Source: an uncultured Clostridia bacterium
Lineage (GTDB): Bacteria; Bacillota; Clostridia; TANB77; CAG-508
Direction: 5' to 3'
DNA: 42,936 bases
Assembly (NCBI GenBank): GCA_947630155.1
Contig: CANRGM010000003.1
Coordinates: 1-42,936, forward strand
The notes beneath the pieces were generated by a model. That model was given only the letters and a program-made list of their open reading frames with translations. It was not told the origin of the DNA and made no database searches. The translations under genes and the position numbers were made by a program. Positions 1 to 8,478 of the stretch are shown here, piece after piece (position 1 is the stretch's first letter; each line of letters opens with the position of its first letter).

Positions 1-174
1 CATAATGTAAACCTCCTCATTATATTAGTCTAATAAATATGATTAAAAGTTGCAAAAATTATATATTTATATTAGCATAATTCTAAATTTGGTTACAATT
101 TTTAATAAAAAAATAGAGATTATTTCTAATCCCTACATATTATTTTTTATTTTATTTAATCGTAATTCATGGTT

Positions 175-561
175 CTATTTTTTATCTATAAATCTATATA
201 CTAGTATTAAAAGTATTGAAATTATTAGTCCAACATAGAACATTGGAAATACCATGTTAAAACAATCTTTTATACCTTCTAAATATGAAGTATTAGGATA
301 GTTCCAAGTCAAAAGATTGTTTAGTTCAGATAAAATAATTCCTATCATTCCCAAATATGGAAAATACTTATTTATATTTTCATTCTTAGAATTAGTCCAA
401 ATACCGACAGTATATAAAATTACTGCAATAAATCCTATTGGATTTGTTAGGTTTATTAGTCCAGAAACTTCTTGTACTCCTTCTAAAACACCATATTGTG
501 AAAAAAACATTGGTATTAAACTAAAAAAGAATATGACACTTAATAATATTTTTTTCTTCAT
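175..561 (-). CDS. Small four-helix membrane protein, unknown function
   Basis: This 128-residue protein belongs to no family I recognise. It has four hydrophobic stretches: an N-terminal one beginning MKKKILLSVIFF, then NPIGFIAVILYTVG, YLGMIGIILS and a C-terminal VGLIISILLILVYRF. It is therefore probably a polytopic membrane protein with short loops and a Lys-ending tail. I chose the ATG at 561 rather than the longer reading to 639 because ATAGGAG lies at ribosome-binding distance before it, while no such signal precedes the longer start. It lies downstream of the deoxyribosyltransferase-like gene on the same strand, with a gap of about 80 bases, and could be co-transcribed with it. No function can be assigned. 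Confidence 0.6.
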   Translation of the reverse strand: MKKKILLSVIFFFSLIPMFFSQYGVLEGVQEVSGLINLTNPIGFIAVILYTVGIWTNSKNENINKYFPYLGMIGIILSELNNLLTWNYPNTSYLEGIKDCFNMVFPMFYVGLIISILLILVYRFIDKK

Positions 562-639
562 CTCTAATTCTCCTATATAACTTACTATCTTATTTTTACA
601 TATATTATAAAAAAGTAAAACCACAAACTTCTCTACCAT

Positions 640-1074
640 CTAATTATACATACTTAAAAATTTTTCTAATTCATTTTCATTTGAAAAAATTTTTTCAAAA
701 ATGTTATATAAAGTATCTGTTACTTCATATTCCCCAATGGCATAACATTTTTTCCCTAGACCATAGGCAATTCCAGCTTCTATATGTGCTGCTTTCCCCG
801 CAGGTAAAACAAGTAAAAGATTTTTAGAACTTTTTTCTCCTTCTAAATCAGTATTAAAAAGCTTTAAAACTACTTCATCTTTTAAACCTAATGATTCAAA
901 TTCTTGTTGTTTCTCTTCTGGTGTTTGATTTTTGTTGCCAAATCCCCAATCATCTTCACTCTTTAAAAAACAATAATAAGATATATTATACTTATCAAAT
1001 AAATCACATATTCTTAATATATTTTCTTTATTTCTTGTTCTCCCAGCTATAAAAAACTCATACTTATTATTCAT
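640..1074 (-). CDS. Nucleoside 2-deoxyribosyltransferase-like protein
   Basis: A 144-residue soluble protein. The C-terminal half has the hallmark of the nucleoside 2-deoxyribosyltransferase-like fold: a hydrophobic strand, then PAGKAAHIEAGIAYGLGK, in which the Glu-Ala-Gly segment corresponds to the active-site helix of the family, and a following strand KCYAIGEYE. The N-terminus reads as a first Rossmann-like strand (YEFFIAGRTR). Family members cleave or exchange N-glycosidic bonds of (deoxy)nucleotides, but many small paralogues have no known substrate, so the reaction here is inferred only. The start at 1074 is preceded by GAAAGGAG; the upstream extension to 1134 has no such signal. The gene follows the YbhN-like gene closely on the same strand. 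Confidence 0.6.
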   Translation of the reverse strand: MNNKYEFFIAGRTRNKENILRICDLFDKYNISYYCFLKSEDDWGFGNKNQTPEEKQQEFESLGLKDEVVLKLFNTDLEGEKSSKNLLLVLPAGKAAHIEAGIAYGLGKKCYAIGEYEVTDTLYNIFEKIFSNENELEKFLSMYN

Positions 1075-1135
1075 TACACATACTCCTTTCAACTTACTTA
1101 TAGACGAAACCCCGTCCCCTTGTCTATTAGACAAA

Positions 1136-2155
1136 CTAAACTATGTTTTCTTTTTTCCCGCTTCTAATATGATTTATAATTGTTACAATTCCACTAACAA
1201 TAACAAGAAAATAGAAATTAATTCCTCTGTTTAATAGTACTGCACTACTCATCATTTCTTGAGGATACACTGACTTGAATATTTCAATAAAAGCCCCTTC
1301 TGTAACTCCCACTGCTCCAGGTGATGGAATTCCAGAAACAGTAGCATATAAAACTGACTGCATTGTTATTATTTGCATAATATTGAATTGTGAAAATCCT
1401 AATGCTCTGTACGTCCAATATGTAATACTATAATATGCAGTAAATTGGATAAGAGTAGTTAATATAGTTTTTAAAATTAATCTTTTATTTCCTTTTATAT
1501 AATCTGCATTATCCTGATACTTTGTTAATTCTTTTTGAAGTTTTTCTTTTTTGGCTTCAATATTTTTTATCTTAAAAAATTTCATTACTTTTATAGCAAT
1601 ATTTATAAGTCCATTTGTCATTTTCTTTGAAAATATACCTATTAAAAGCAGTATAAGTGCGCTTAAATTAAGTAAAATACCTATTATAAAAAATGTTATT
1701 AACACTCCATTCAAATAACTATAATTAAATATTAAACTTATTAGTGCAAAAGAAATTGTAATAATTTGCATACTAGTTAGATTAATTAAAAGTGTTACTG
1801 TTGAGTTAGATATTGCTATTTTATCCTTATGCATATAATATATTTGCATAGGCTGTCCACCACTTGCTGCTGGTGTTACTGAGCTAAAAAAGAAACCAAT
1901 TAAAGCATATTTTATGTTTTGTATAAAATTAGACTTTTCATTCAAGCTTTTTAATGTTCTTCCAATATTTATTGCCTCACATATAACATAGATGGACATT
2001 CCCGCAATTCCTATCAAAACAAATTGTATTTTTACTGATGATAAAATATTTACTATGTGTAATAAATCCTGATCTTTTAATAGGATATAAAAAGTTATGC
2101 CAATTATTAATATAAAAATTACTAAATTTCTAAAAAATTTTCCCCAATTTTTCAT
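1136..2155 (-). CDS. YbhN / lysylphosphatidylglycerol synthase TM-domain family protein
   Basis: A 339-residue polytopic membrane protein of the UPF0104/YbhN family, the membrane domain also found in MprF where it flips lysyl-phosphatidylglycerol. Visible hallmarks are the N-terminal helix IFILIIGITFYILL, the segment SVTPAASGGQPMQIYYM (family G-G-P motif), a central charged cytoplasmic loop with several Lys, and the C-terminal GIPSPGAVGVTEGAF motif typical of the family. There is no catalytic lysyl-transferase domain, so it is likely a stand-alone lipid-handling or flippase-like protein with unknown substrate. It ends two bases before the likely operon partner downstream. The ribosome-binding site (AGAAAGAG) is modest. 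Confidence 0.85.
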   Translation of the reverse strand: MKNWGKFFRNLVIFILIIGITFYILLKDQDLLHIVNILSSVKIQFVLIGIAGMSIYVICEAINIGRTLKSLNEKSNFIQNIKYALIGFFFSSVTPAASGGQPMQIYYMHKDKIAISNSTVTLLINLTSMQIITISFALISLIFNYSYLNGVLITFFIIGILLNLSALILLLIGIFSKKMTNGLINIAIKVMKFFKIKNIEAKKEKLQKELTKYQDNADYIKGNKRLILKTILTTLIQFTAYYSITYWTYRALGFSQFNIMQIITMQSVLYATVSGIPSPGAVGVTEGAFIEIFKSVYPQEMMSSAVLLNRGINFYFLVIVSGIVTIINHIRSGKKENIV

Positions 2156-2239
2156 TTCTTACACTCTTTCTTACTAATGTTCTTACATCATAATTGAATA
2201 TTAACTAGCCCATAAACTAATCAATAATTTAAAGGTTTT

Positions 2240-2551
2240 CTATTTAATAAGATTTAGAATTGATTCTTTGTCATGAAGTCCAACTAATTTATTAATTACT
2301 TCACCATTCTTAAAAATTATTAATGTTGGTATACTCATAACATCATATTCTATAGCTATATCTTGGCACTCATCTACATTTAATTTGCATACCTTTACAT
2401 TATCAGTTGCTTCTCTTGCTATATCATCTATTATAGGTGACATCATTTTACAAGGTCCACACCAATCTGCATAAAAATCCACAAGAACCACCTTATCAGA
2501 TTTCTTAACCTCATTTTCAAAATTTTCATTACTTATTTTTATAACTTCCAT
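2240..2551 (-). CDS. trxA: Thioredoxin
   Basis: A 103-residue thioredoxin with the canonical redox site WCGPC (Cys31 and Cys34), the buried acidic residue in the preceding strand (VDFYAD) and the cis-proline loop SIPTLIIF. It would reduce protein disulfides in the cytoplasm using electrons from the reductase encoded just upstream. I place the start at the ATG at 2551: the GAAAGGA ribosome-binding site abuts the earlier ATG at 2560, leaving no spacing for it, but is about nine bases from 2551. The gap to the reductase gene is 15 bases, so the two form an operon. Confidence 0.93.
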   Translation of the reverse strand: MEVIKISNENFENEVKKSDKVVLVDFYADWCGPCKMMSPIIDDIAREATDNVKVCKLNVDECQDIAIEYDVMSIPTLIIFKNGEVINKLVGLHDKESILNLIK

Positions 2552-2566
2552 AATAAACATTCCTTT

Positions 2567-3430
2567 CTAAACTTTATTAGATAAATATTCAATGACTGCT
2601 AACCCAGCTTTTGTACCTTCATACACACATTTAGAAACTTGTAGTAACCCTCCAGTACAATCTCCACATGCAAAAATTCCTTTTATATTAGTTTTCATAT
2701 TTTCATCTACTACTATCTTATCATTTTTTGTAATAAGTCCCAATTTCTTTGCCAATTCTGTCGCTCCAGCTGTTCCTTGTGCAATAAATACACCATCAGT
2801 TTTCATTACAGAATCATCTTGAAAGCGTACTTCTCGAACTCTATCCTCTCCAGAAATTTCTTTAATATCTTTTGTAACAATATCTACATTATCTGCTCTA
2901 AATTCAGGAGCAGTTTCACCATTAGTTAGAATTGTAATTTTATTAGCAATATTTAATAAATCATTAGTTTCTGATAAAGCATAATTTCCGCTTCCTATTA
3001 CAACTACATCTTTATTCTTGTAAAAAAATCCATCACATATAGCACAATAACTAATACCTTTCCCCTCTAATTCTTTTATTCCTTGTATATCTAAAGTATT
3101 CTTCTTTGCTCCTGTTGCTATAATAACTGATTTGGTTTCATATGTGTTTTTTTCAGTAACAACTCTAAATAAACTATTATTCATTTCAATTTTTATAACT
3201 TCCTCATTTGCAATTTCAACACCTAAATTTTTTGCTTGTTTTATTCCAATATCATATAATTCTTCTCCTGAAATTCCATTTTCGAAACCATAATAGTTCT
3301 CTATTTTTTTCGCTTTACTTAAGTCTGACTCTCCATTATAAATAATCAAGGTATTTTTATTAGCCCTTTGAGTATACAGACTCGCAGATATTCCTGCCGG
3401 TCCAGCGCCTAATATTATTACATCATACAT
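2567..3430 (-). CDS. trxB: Thioredoxin reductase-like flavoprotein, probably not NADPH-dependent
   Basis: A 287-residue two-domain flavoprotein of the low-molecular-weight thioredoxin reductase family. The FAD motif GAGPAGISAS is near the N-terminus, the redox pair CAIC is at residues 129-132, and the C-terminal FAD motif is GIFACGDCTGG. The pyridine-nucleotide domain is unusual: where typical enzymes have GGGDSA it has GSGNYA (146-151), and the downstream HRRxxxR motif that binds the NADPH phosphate is replaced by LTNGETAPEF. Loss of exactly these motifs is known for the clostridial ferredoxin-linked flavin thioredoxin reductases, so a ferredoxin- or other non-NADPH electron donor is a reasonable inference. 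It forms an operon with the thioredoxin gene downstream. Confidence 0.85.
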   Translation of the reverse strand: MYDVIILGAGPAGISASLYTQRANKNTLIIYNGESDLSKAKKIENYYGFENGISGEELYDIGIKQAKNLGVEIANEEVIKIEMNNSLFRVVTEKNTYETKSVIIATGAKKNTLDIQGIKELEGKGISYCAICDGFFYKNKDVVVIGSGNYALSETNDLLNIANKITILTNGETAPEFRADNVDIVTKDIKEISGEDRVREVRFQDDSVMKTDGVFIAQGTAGATELAKKLGLITKNDKIVVDENMKTNIKGIFACGDCTGGLLQVSKCVYEGTKAGLAVIEYLSNKV

Positions 3431-3482
3431 GATTCTTTTCCTTTCTGTTGGGTTTAATATAAGTTTCTCAATTTATAAATAT

Positions 3483-3510
3483 ATTATACAATATCTTTTT
3501 TAAAATTCAA
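3483..3510 (-). promoter_or_regulatory. Candidate sigma-A promoter of the trxB-trxA operon
   Basis: On the minus strand a TTGAAT box (3505-3510) is followed after 16 bases by a perfect TATAAT (3483-3488), about 50 bases before the trxB start. The -35 box is one mismatch from consensus. The intervening sequence is A/T-rich with no other obvious signal. Confidence 0.5.
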
Positions 3511-3564
3511 GTACTTTTGTACGATACCATCCAATTTCGGCAACTCGCCTCATGTATACGCCAC

Positions 3565-4561
3565 TCATAAAAAAAACATATTTATAACCACTGCTAAAAC
3601 ATAAGATATCACTAAACAAATAGGAAAAGTATAAACCCAAGTTTTGCAAATATTCAAAAAACTTTTGGTATTAAATTTCCTTCCACTTGATTTTGCAACA
3701 CCTATAATCGACATAGTCTTAGCATGTGTAGTACTTACTGGTAATCCGTGTTAAACTCGCAATTAGTAATGTTGTAACTGTTGTTATATCACTAAGCAAA
3801 CCTTCCTGAATATTTAGTGTTGCCATATCAGTTCCAATGTTTTCTACTATTTTTTTCCCACCAAAAGAGCAACCTATTGCCATAACTATTGCACAAAAAA
3901 TAATTATTTCTATATAATCTAATGGATTAACAATATTGGGAATTTCTATTTTTCTTAATAAACAAATAAAAATAATCAAAAGTCCTATAAATTTTTGACC
4001 ATCTTGTGCACCATGCATAAAAGACATACCACAAGTGCTTATAATCTGCGCCTTTCTTATATTTTTATCAGTTATTTTTTTCATAAAATTTTTCAATATT
4101 TTTGTAATACAAATACTCACTATAAAAGTTCCAAAAATAGACCAAATCAATCCTATAATCACGGGTTTCCATTCATAAAAATTAACACCTTCAATCCCAT
4201 AAATCGCAATTGCTGAACCTGTAAGTCCTGCAACCAATGCATGCGTCTCACTCGTTGGTATCCCAAAAGCCAGTGCTATTAAAGCAAAAAGTATAACAGC
4301 TATTATAGCCGAAATCAAAACAACATATCCAGAATTTCCATCATAAAGATTAACCATTGAACTAACACACCCTGCAACTGAAAAATTTATAAAACTCATC
4401 ACAACTATCCCAATCAAATTGAATATCGCACTTAATTTTGCCGCATCCTTAAACTTCATAACTCTAGTTCCAACCAATGTTGCAATTGCATTTGGTGCAT
4501 CTGTTAAAGCATTCGTAAAAATCAAAAGTGTGATTATTAACAAAATTACAACTTTCATCAT
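3565..4561 (-). CDS. PiT-family inorganic phosphate transporter, read through a +1 shift at CGG
   Basis: A low-affinity phosphate/cation symporter of the PiT family, 331 residues when read through one +1 shift, the normal family length. The first signature (DAPNAIATLVGTR) is near the N-terminus and the internal repeat reads FGIPTSETHALVAGLTGS. The zero frame breaks at CGG (3746-3748): reading ACA-C-GGA restores GLPVSTTHAKTMS, the second copy of the family signature, and the frame then runs on through a last transmembrane helix to a TGA at 3565. Without the shift the protein would stop after SLTRITSKYYTC at 3719 and lose the second signature. I treat this as one gene with a +1 frameshift rather than a pseudogene, because the downstream part is intact and four other genes in the window carry the same C-before-GGN lesion. 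Start ATG 4561 (or 4558) follows AGAAGG. Confidence 0.8.
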
Positions 4562-4683
4562 CTATACCTTCTTATTTAACCTACAAAATAATTTCCAACT
4601 CACTCTCTAATAGCTTATTCATAAAACTTCTTAATATACAACAAATTTCCTTATAATTTACCCCCCAAAAAAAACTAAAACCG

Positions 4684-4853
4684 CAGAGTAGTCTAATTAA
4701 CTAGTTATGTAATGGGAAAAAAATATATTATTATGCAGTGTAGTGCGCAGTTTGGCGCCCCCACCTCAAGTCTTCCTCCCAAACTCCCACGCCAGCAAAC
4801 GAACGGAATAATAATATATTTTTTTCCCATTACATAACTAGTTAATTAGACGG
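4684..4853. repeat. Long inverted-repeat element A (43-bp perfect arms)
   Basis: The arms 4691-4733 and 4809-4851 are perfect reverse complements over 43 bases and enclose a 75-base loop that is visibly richer in G and C than its surroundings. The left arm is preceded by CAGAGTA (4684-4690) and the right arm is followed by GG (4852-4853). The same flanking bases frame element B at 16214-16479. The arms also share an internal order with B: ATGGG ends 26 bases from the outer edge in both, followed by ATATATTA. It contains no open reading frame. It may be a small non-autonomous mobile element or the gene for a structured RNA; its right end abuts the rqcH promoter. Confidence 0.75.
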
Positions 4854-4857
4854 CTTA

Positions 4858-4886
4858 TTGCAAAAAGCCAAAAACTACTATATAAT
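4858..4886 (+). promoter_or_regulatory. Candidate rqcH promoter
   Basis: TTGCAA (4858-4863) and TATAAT (4881-4886) are separated by exactly 17 bases and lie about 40 bases before the rqcH start. The -35 box begins only six bases past the inverted-repeat arm of element A, so the element could influence this promoter. Confidence 0.5.
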
Positions 4887-4925
4887 ATAACCAATTCTTA
4901 TATAATAAAAAGGAGGTTCAACGTC

Positions 4926-6641
4926 ATGGCATTTGACGGCATAATCACACATTCAATTGTACGCGAACTAAACAACTTTATTTTAGGCGGAAAAATCAAC
5001 AAAATATTTGAGCCAAACAAAAACGAAATAATCCTAGGCATATATAATGCCGGAAAGAATTACGCATTAAATTGTTCCATTGGTTCAGATAACTATAGAA
5101 TTAATTTAACAACCAATAGTAAACCAAATCCTATAAATGCTCCAGGTTTTTGCATGTTACTACGCAAGCATCTTATCGGTGGAAAAATAAAAAAAATATC
5201 AACTCCAGGATTAGAAAGAATAGTCATTATCGAACTTGAATGTTATAATGAATTAAATGATTTAATCATAAAAAAATTAGTCATAGAGCTAATGGGCAAA
5301 CATAGTAATATTATTCTTCTAAACGAAAAAAATATTATTATAGATAGTCTAAGACATCTAGATTCATCAAATAATTCAATAAGAGACATATTACCTGCCC
5401 ATCCATATGAATTACCTAATAACAATAAATTAGATATTCTTAACATAAAAAGTTTTGATGAATTCTGCTCATATTGTAAGAATTTGGATAGTTTAGACAC
5501 AGGTATATCAAATACATTTAATGGTATTAGTAAACTATTTATCCAAAGTATTATGAATGAGCAAAATATTGAAAACATAGTTAACTCAAACAACTTAGAA
5601 AAAATCTATAATTATTTAATAAATAGTATAAATCAAAATGTTTATTTAAAAAATTATAATAATGATTACACAATAACACTAGCTAAACCCCAGAACTCAG
5701 ATGAAATCACAACTATCCCTTATCTGAACTTTTTCATTGACGACTTCTATACTTTAAAAGAAAATACTTCTGATTTTTTAAGTTACAGAAATTCAGTTTT
5801 AAAATTAGTTAGTGGAACATTGAAAAAAATAACAAAAAAATTAAATAATATAAATGCAAAGTTAAAAGAGTGTGCAAATAAAGAAATTTATAAACTATAT
5901 GGAGAGCTTATAACTGCTAATATGTATAAATTCAAGGAATTTGATACGGATTATATTGAAGTTGAAAATTATTATGATGATAATAATTTGATAAAAATAC
6001 CTGTTGACCAACACCTTACACCATCAATCAATGCAAAAAATTATTATAAAAAATATAACAAATTAAAAAATGCATTAGAAATAGTTAATAAACAAAAAAT
6101 AGAAACTATTGGAGAACTAGACTATATTGAAACAATTATATTTTCTTTAGAAAATGCAAAAACAATTTCTGATGTTGATGAAATTTATAGTGAGATCAAA
6201 GAAAATGATTTATTTTTTAATAAGAATAATTCTTTTAAAAATATTAAATCAACAAAGCTAAAAAACAAAAATAAGAAGGTTGATAAGGTATATATTCCAA
6301 TTGAATTTAAAATAGAAAATTACACCTTTTTAGTTGGAAAAAACAATAAGCAAAATGATTATTTATCAACTAAAGTATTAAAACACAATGATATATGGTT
6401 TCATACAAAAGATATTCATGGAAGTCATGGAATTCTTCAAACAAATAACACTACTCCATCTATAGATGTAATAATTAAATGTGCACAAATAGTTGCATAT
6501 TATAGCAAAGCAAGGCTTTCTTCAAATGTGCCTGTAGACTATACCTTAGGCAAATATGTAAAAAAACCTTCTGCAAGTAAACCAGGTATGGTGATTTATA
6601 CAAATAATTCTACCATCAATGTAAATCCTAAGCTAGATTAA
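4926..6641 (+). CDS. rqcH: RqcH / NFACT-family ribosome quality-control protein
   Basis: A 571-residue NFACT protein (Rqc2/FbpA family), the usual length. The N-terminal NFACT-N domain starts MAFDGIITHSIVRELNNFI and continues with the family motif LGGKINKIFEPNKNEI. A long helical coiled-coil region spans roughly residues 290-430. The C-terminal NFACT-R domain carries DIWFHTKDIHGSHGIL and the end KKPSASKPGMVIY. RqcH binds obstructed large ribosomal subunits and adds C-terminal alanine tails to stalled nascent chains. This is the only convincing plus-strand gene in the window. Its ATG is preceded by AAAGGAGG at ideal spacing. It contains CGG five times but never in frame. Its 3' end overlaps the convergent DUF4116 gene by four bases. 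Confidence 0.93.
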   Translation: MAFDGIITHSIVRELNNFILGGKINKIFEPNKNEIILGIYNAGKNYALNCSIGSDNYRINLTTNSKPNPINAPGFCMLLRKHLIGGKIKKISTPGLERIVIIELECYNELNDLIIKKLVIELMGKHSNIILLNEKNIIIDSLRHLDSSNNSIRDILPAHPYELPNNNKLDILNIKSFDEFCSYCKNLDSLDTGISNTFNGISKLFIQSIMNEQNIENIVNSNNLEKIYNYLINSINQNVYLKNYNNDYTITLAKPQNSDEITTIPYLNFFIDDFYTLKENTSDFLSYRNSVLKLVSGTLKKITKKLNNINAKLKECANKEIYKLYGELITANMYKFKEFDTDYIEVENYYDDNNLIKIPVDQHLTPSINAKNYYKKYNKLKNALEIVNKQKIETIGELDYIETIIFSLENAKTISDVDEIYSEIKENDLFFNKNNSFKNIKSTKLKNKNKKVDKVYIPIEFKIENYTFLVGKNNKQNDYLSTKVLKHNDIWFHTKDIHGSHGILQTNNTTPSIDVIIKCAQIVAYYSKARLSSNVPVDYTLGKYVKKPSASKPGMVIYTNNSTINVNPKLD

Positions 6642-7168
6642 ATGCCCTCCAGCACATTTTTAACTGCCTCATTATCCAAAACCTCTGGCATCAGATAGCC
6701 CTTCACATAAGACATATTCTTTGTATTTTGCTTCAAAGCAGTAACTGCAATATCCGCATCTGCCCTAACTCTACTGCTAGCATATTTTAAAATAATACCC
6801 TTGTTCTTAACAGCTTCAAGCACAACCTCCTTGTCATCACGCAATTCTTTTGAAGCATAATACAAAGCTTGTCCATCATTCTTAACAGCCTGCAAAACAA
6901 CATCCTTATCAGCTCTTAAATTATCACTTGCATAACACATAACCCATCCTGCATCTTTTACAGACTCCATCAAAATTTCTTTGTCATCTTTTAATCTATC
7001 ACTTGCAAACTCCAGTGCTCCAGGATTTTGTTTTACTGCCTCTATAACTAACTCCTTGTCATCCTGTAACTCAGGGCTAGCCCATTCCAAATAAAGTCCA
7101 GACTCTTTTAAAGCATTATTAAACAAAGTCTTATCTTGAGAAGATTTCTTTAATTCTTCAACATCCAT
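6638..7168 (-). CDS. DUF4116 repeat protein
   Basis: A 176-residue soluble protein made of tandem repeats of about 24 residues. The repeating core is LxDDKExVLEAVKNxGxxLxYAS, seen around ELQDDKELVIEAVKQNPGAL, RLKDDKEILMESVKDAG, NLRADKDVVLQAVKNDG and ELRDDKEVVLEAVKNKG, which is the DUF4116 signature. Such repeats probably stack as a helical scaffold; no activity is known. The ATG at 7168 overlaps the TGA of the upstream gene and is served by AGGGGG; a GTG three bases earlier is an alternative start. The overlap indicates translational coupling with the CmpB-like gene. Confidence 0.8.
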   Translation of the reverse strand: MDVEELKKSSQDKTLFNNALKESGLYLEWASPELQDDKELVIEAVKQNPGALEFASDRLKDDKEILMESVKDAGWVMCYASDNLRADKDVVLQAVKNDGQALYYASKELRDDKEVVLEAVKNKGIILKYASSRVRADADIAVTALKQNTKNMSYVKGYLMPEVLDNEAVKNVLEGI

Positions 7169-8112
7169 CACTTATTCCCCCTATTCTTTTTTCTTTTATA
7201 CTCTCTTTGTTCTACATTTGGGAACGCACTAATTAATCTCTTATTCAATTTAGATTCCTTCATAAATTTTTCTTTAATATCTTTTGCTAATTTAATTTGG
7301 TTCTCTCTAATATTTGCGATTTTATCTGCTAGATCTTTTGCATATCCTCTGATTTTATCATCAATTCCTTGAATGCGAGTTTTAAAAGTTCCCACAAGGG
7401 TAAGCTGTTGATTTTTGATTTTGCTTTGATATTTCTTTCTAGTATATTTTACATTTTTTTCTAATCTAAGTCTACTAATATTTATTTTCTTGATTAATAT
7501 TTCTTTTTCTATATTTAATTTTTTGATAGCTTCTTCTGCAGTTTCTCTTACTTTTTTGGCAATTTCTTCTGTATTATCTTTTTCTTGCTTATTTAGATTT
7601 TTGAATCTTAAAATAATATTAAAAGATATACAGCAATCGATTATATACAATATTAATATTACAATGACTATATAATTCAAAATATTATGTGGTATCAAAT
7701 GCAATTTATCTATCATCCATGGATTTGCAATACAAATTACAAATGTACTTATAATACCAAATGGAATTAGTGTCTCTATGCATATCCTTCCATTAATATT
7801 AAATTTCTTTTGGCTATAATCCCACCATCTCGCCTTAAATATTTTCTCCATAAAATAACTTGTTAGATATTCTAATGTACCACATATTATTGTTGATAGC
7901 AAAAATAACACAATTATATTATTAGAGAATCTAGTCAATAATAGTGACACGCTCACAACTCCAACACCATATATTGGGCAATATGGTCCAATTAGAAACC
8001 CCCTATTTATAAATTTATGTTTCTGAATTAGACCTAATGTACATTCCATAATCCAGCCCAAAATTGAATAAATTATAAATAACATAAAATAAATTTCTAT
8101 ATTATAAAGCAT
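7168..8112 (-). CDS. CmpB-like putative ABC-transporter membrane protein (PF06541 type) with coiled-coil tail
   Basis: A 314-residue protein. The first 170 or so residues contain about five transmembrane helices and the family landmarks YSILGWIMECTLG, NRGFLIGPYCPIYGVG, a TLEYLTSYFMEKIFKARWWDYS segment and ICIETLIPFG. These match the family annotated as putative ABC-transporter type IV/CmpB, common in Bacillota. The rest is a Lys/Glu-rich cytoplasmic region (KVRETAEEAIKKLNIEKEIL onward) that is probably coiled coil. No ATPase partner is adjacent. The gene is translationally coupled to the downstream DUF4116 gene. Transport function is by family name only. Confidence 0.75.
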   Translation of the reverse strand: MLYNIEIYFMLFIIYSILGWIMECTLGLIQKHKFINRGFLIGPYCPIYGVGVVSVSLLLTRFSNNIIVLFLLSTIICGTLEYLTSYFMEKIFKARWWDYSQKKFNINGRICIETLIPFGIISTFVICIANPWMIDKLHLIPHNILNYIVIVILILYIIDCCISFNIILRFKNLNKQEKDNTEEIAKKVRETAEEAIKKLNIEKEILIKKINISRLRLEKNVKYTRKKYQSKIKNQQLTLVGTFKTRIQGIDDKIRGYAKDLADKIANIRENQIKLAKDIKEKFMKESKLNKRLISAFPNVEQREYKRKKNRGNK

Positions 8113-8165
8113 TTATCAATTACCACCTTGAAAAAAATTTTAATTGTTATAACAATAACTATATA

Positions 8166-8408
8166 TTAATCATTCCTTACTTTATACTCTATATTCTCCA
8201 TAAAAGGAAACATCTCTTTTACTCTTTTATGTGTTATTATAGAATGTCTAGGCTGTGGATTTTTTTCATCCGCCTCTAGCAACTTTTGAGTATAGCAATT
8301 TTCTGCTGTTTTGAACAATAGATATCTATTCCTTACATATGTAAAATACATTTGATATCCATCATCTAAATTTTTGTCAAATTGCTTAAATGTATATTTT
8401 CCATCCAT
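8166..8408 (-). CDS. Small conserved-looking protein, unknown
   Basis: An 80-residue soluble protein with no family I recognise. It is rich in aromatic residues (YQMYFTYVRNRYLLF) and charged at the C-terminus, with no membrane segment or Cys pairs. The AGGGAGAG ribosome-binding site lies at good spacing before the ATG. It sits between ligA and the CmpB-like gene on the same strand, with about 50 bases to the latter. Confidence 0.6.
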   Translation of the reverse strand: MDGKYTFKQFDKNLDDGYQMYFTYVRNRYLLFKTAENCYTQKLLEADEKNPQPRHSIITHKRVKEMFPFMENIEYKVRND

Positions 8409-8440
8409 TTTTCTCTCCCTTTCACCTCATCGTATGATTT

Positions 8441-8472
8441 GTCCCCAATTGTGCATTTTACACAATTGGGAC
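8441..8472. other. Intercistronic hairpin between ligA and the next gene
   Basis: GTCCCCAATTGTG and CACAATTGGGAC pair around a short A/T loop, forming a stem of about 12 pairs with one bulged C. It lies directly after the ligA stop in transcription order. There is no clear T-run, so it may be an RNA-stability or weak terminator element. Confidence 0.45.
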
Positions 8473-8478
8473 TCATCC

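Noticed and set aside
4691..4851. Integron attC site
   Set aside because: The arm ends GTCTAATTAAC/GTTAATTAGAC superficially resemble attC boxes, but the 43-bp perfect arms, no spaced R/L box structure, and no integrase or cassettes nearby argue against it.
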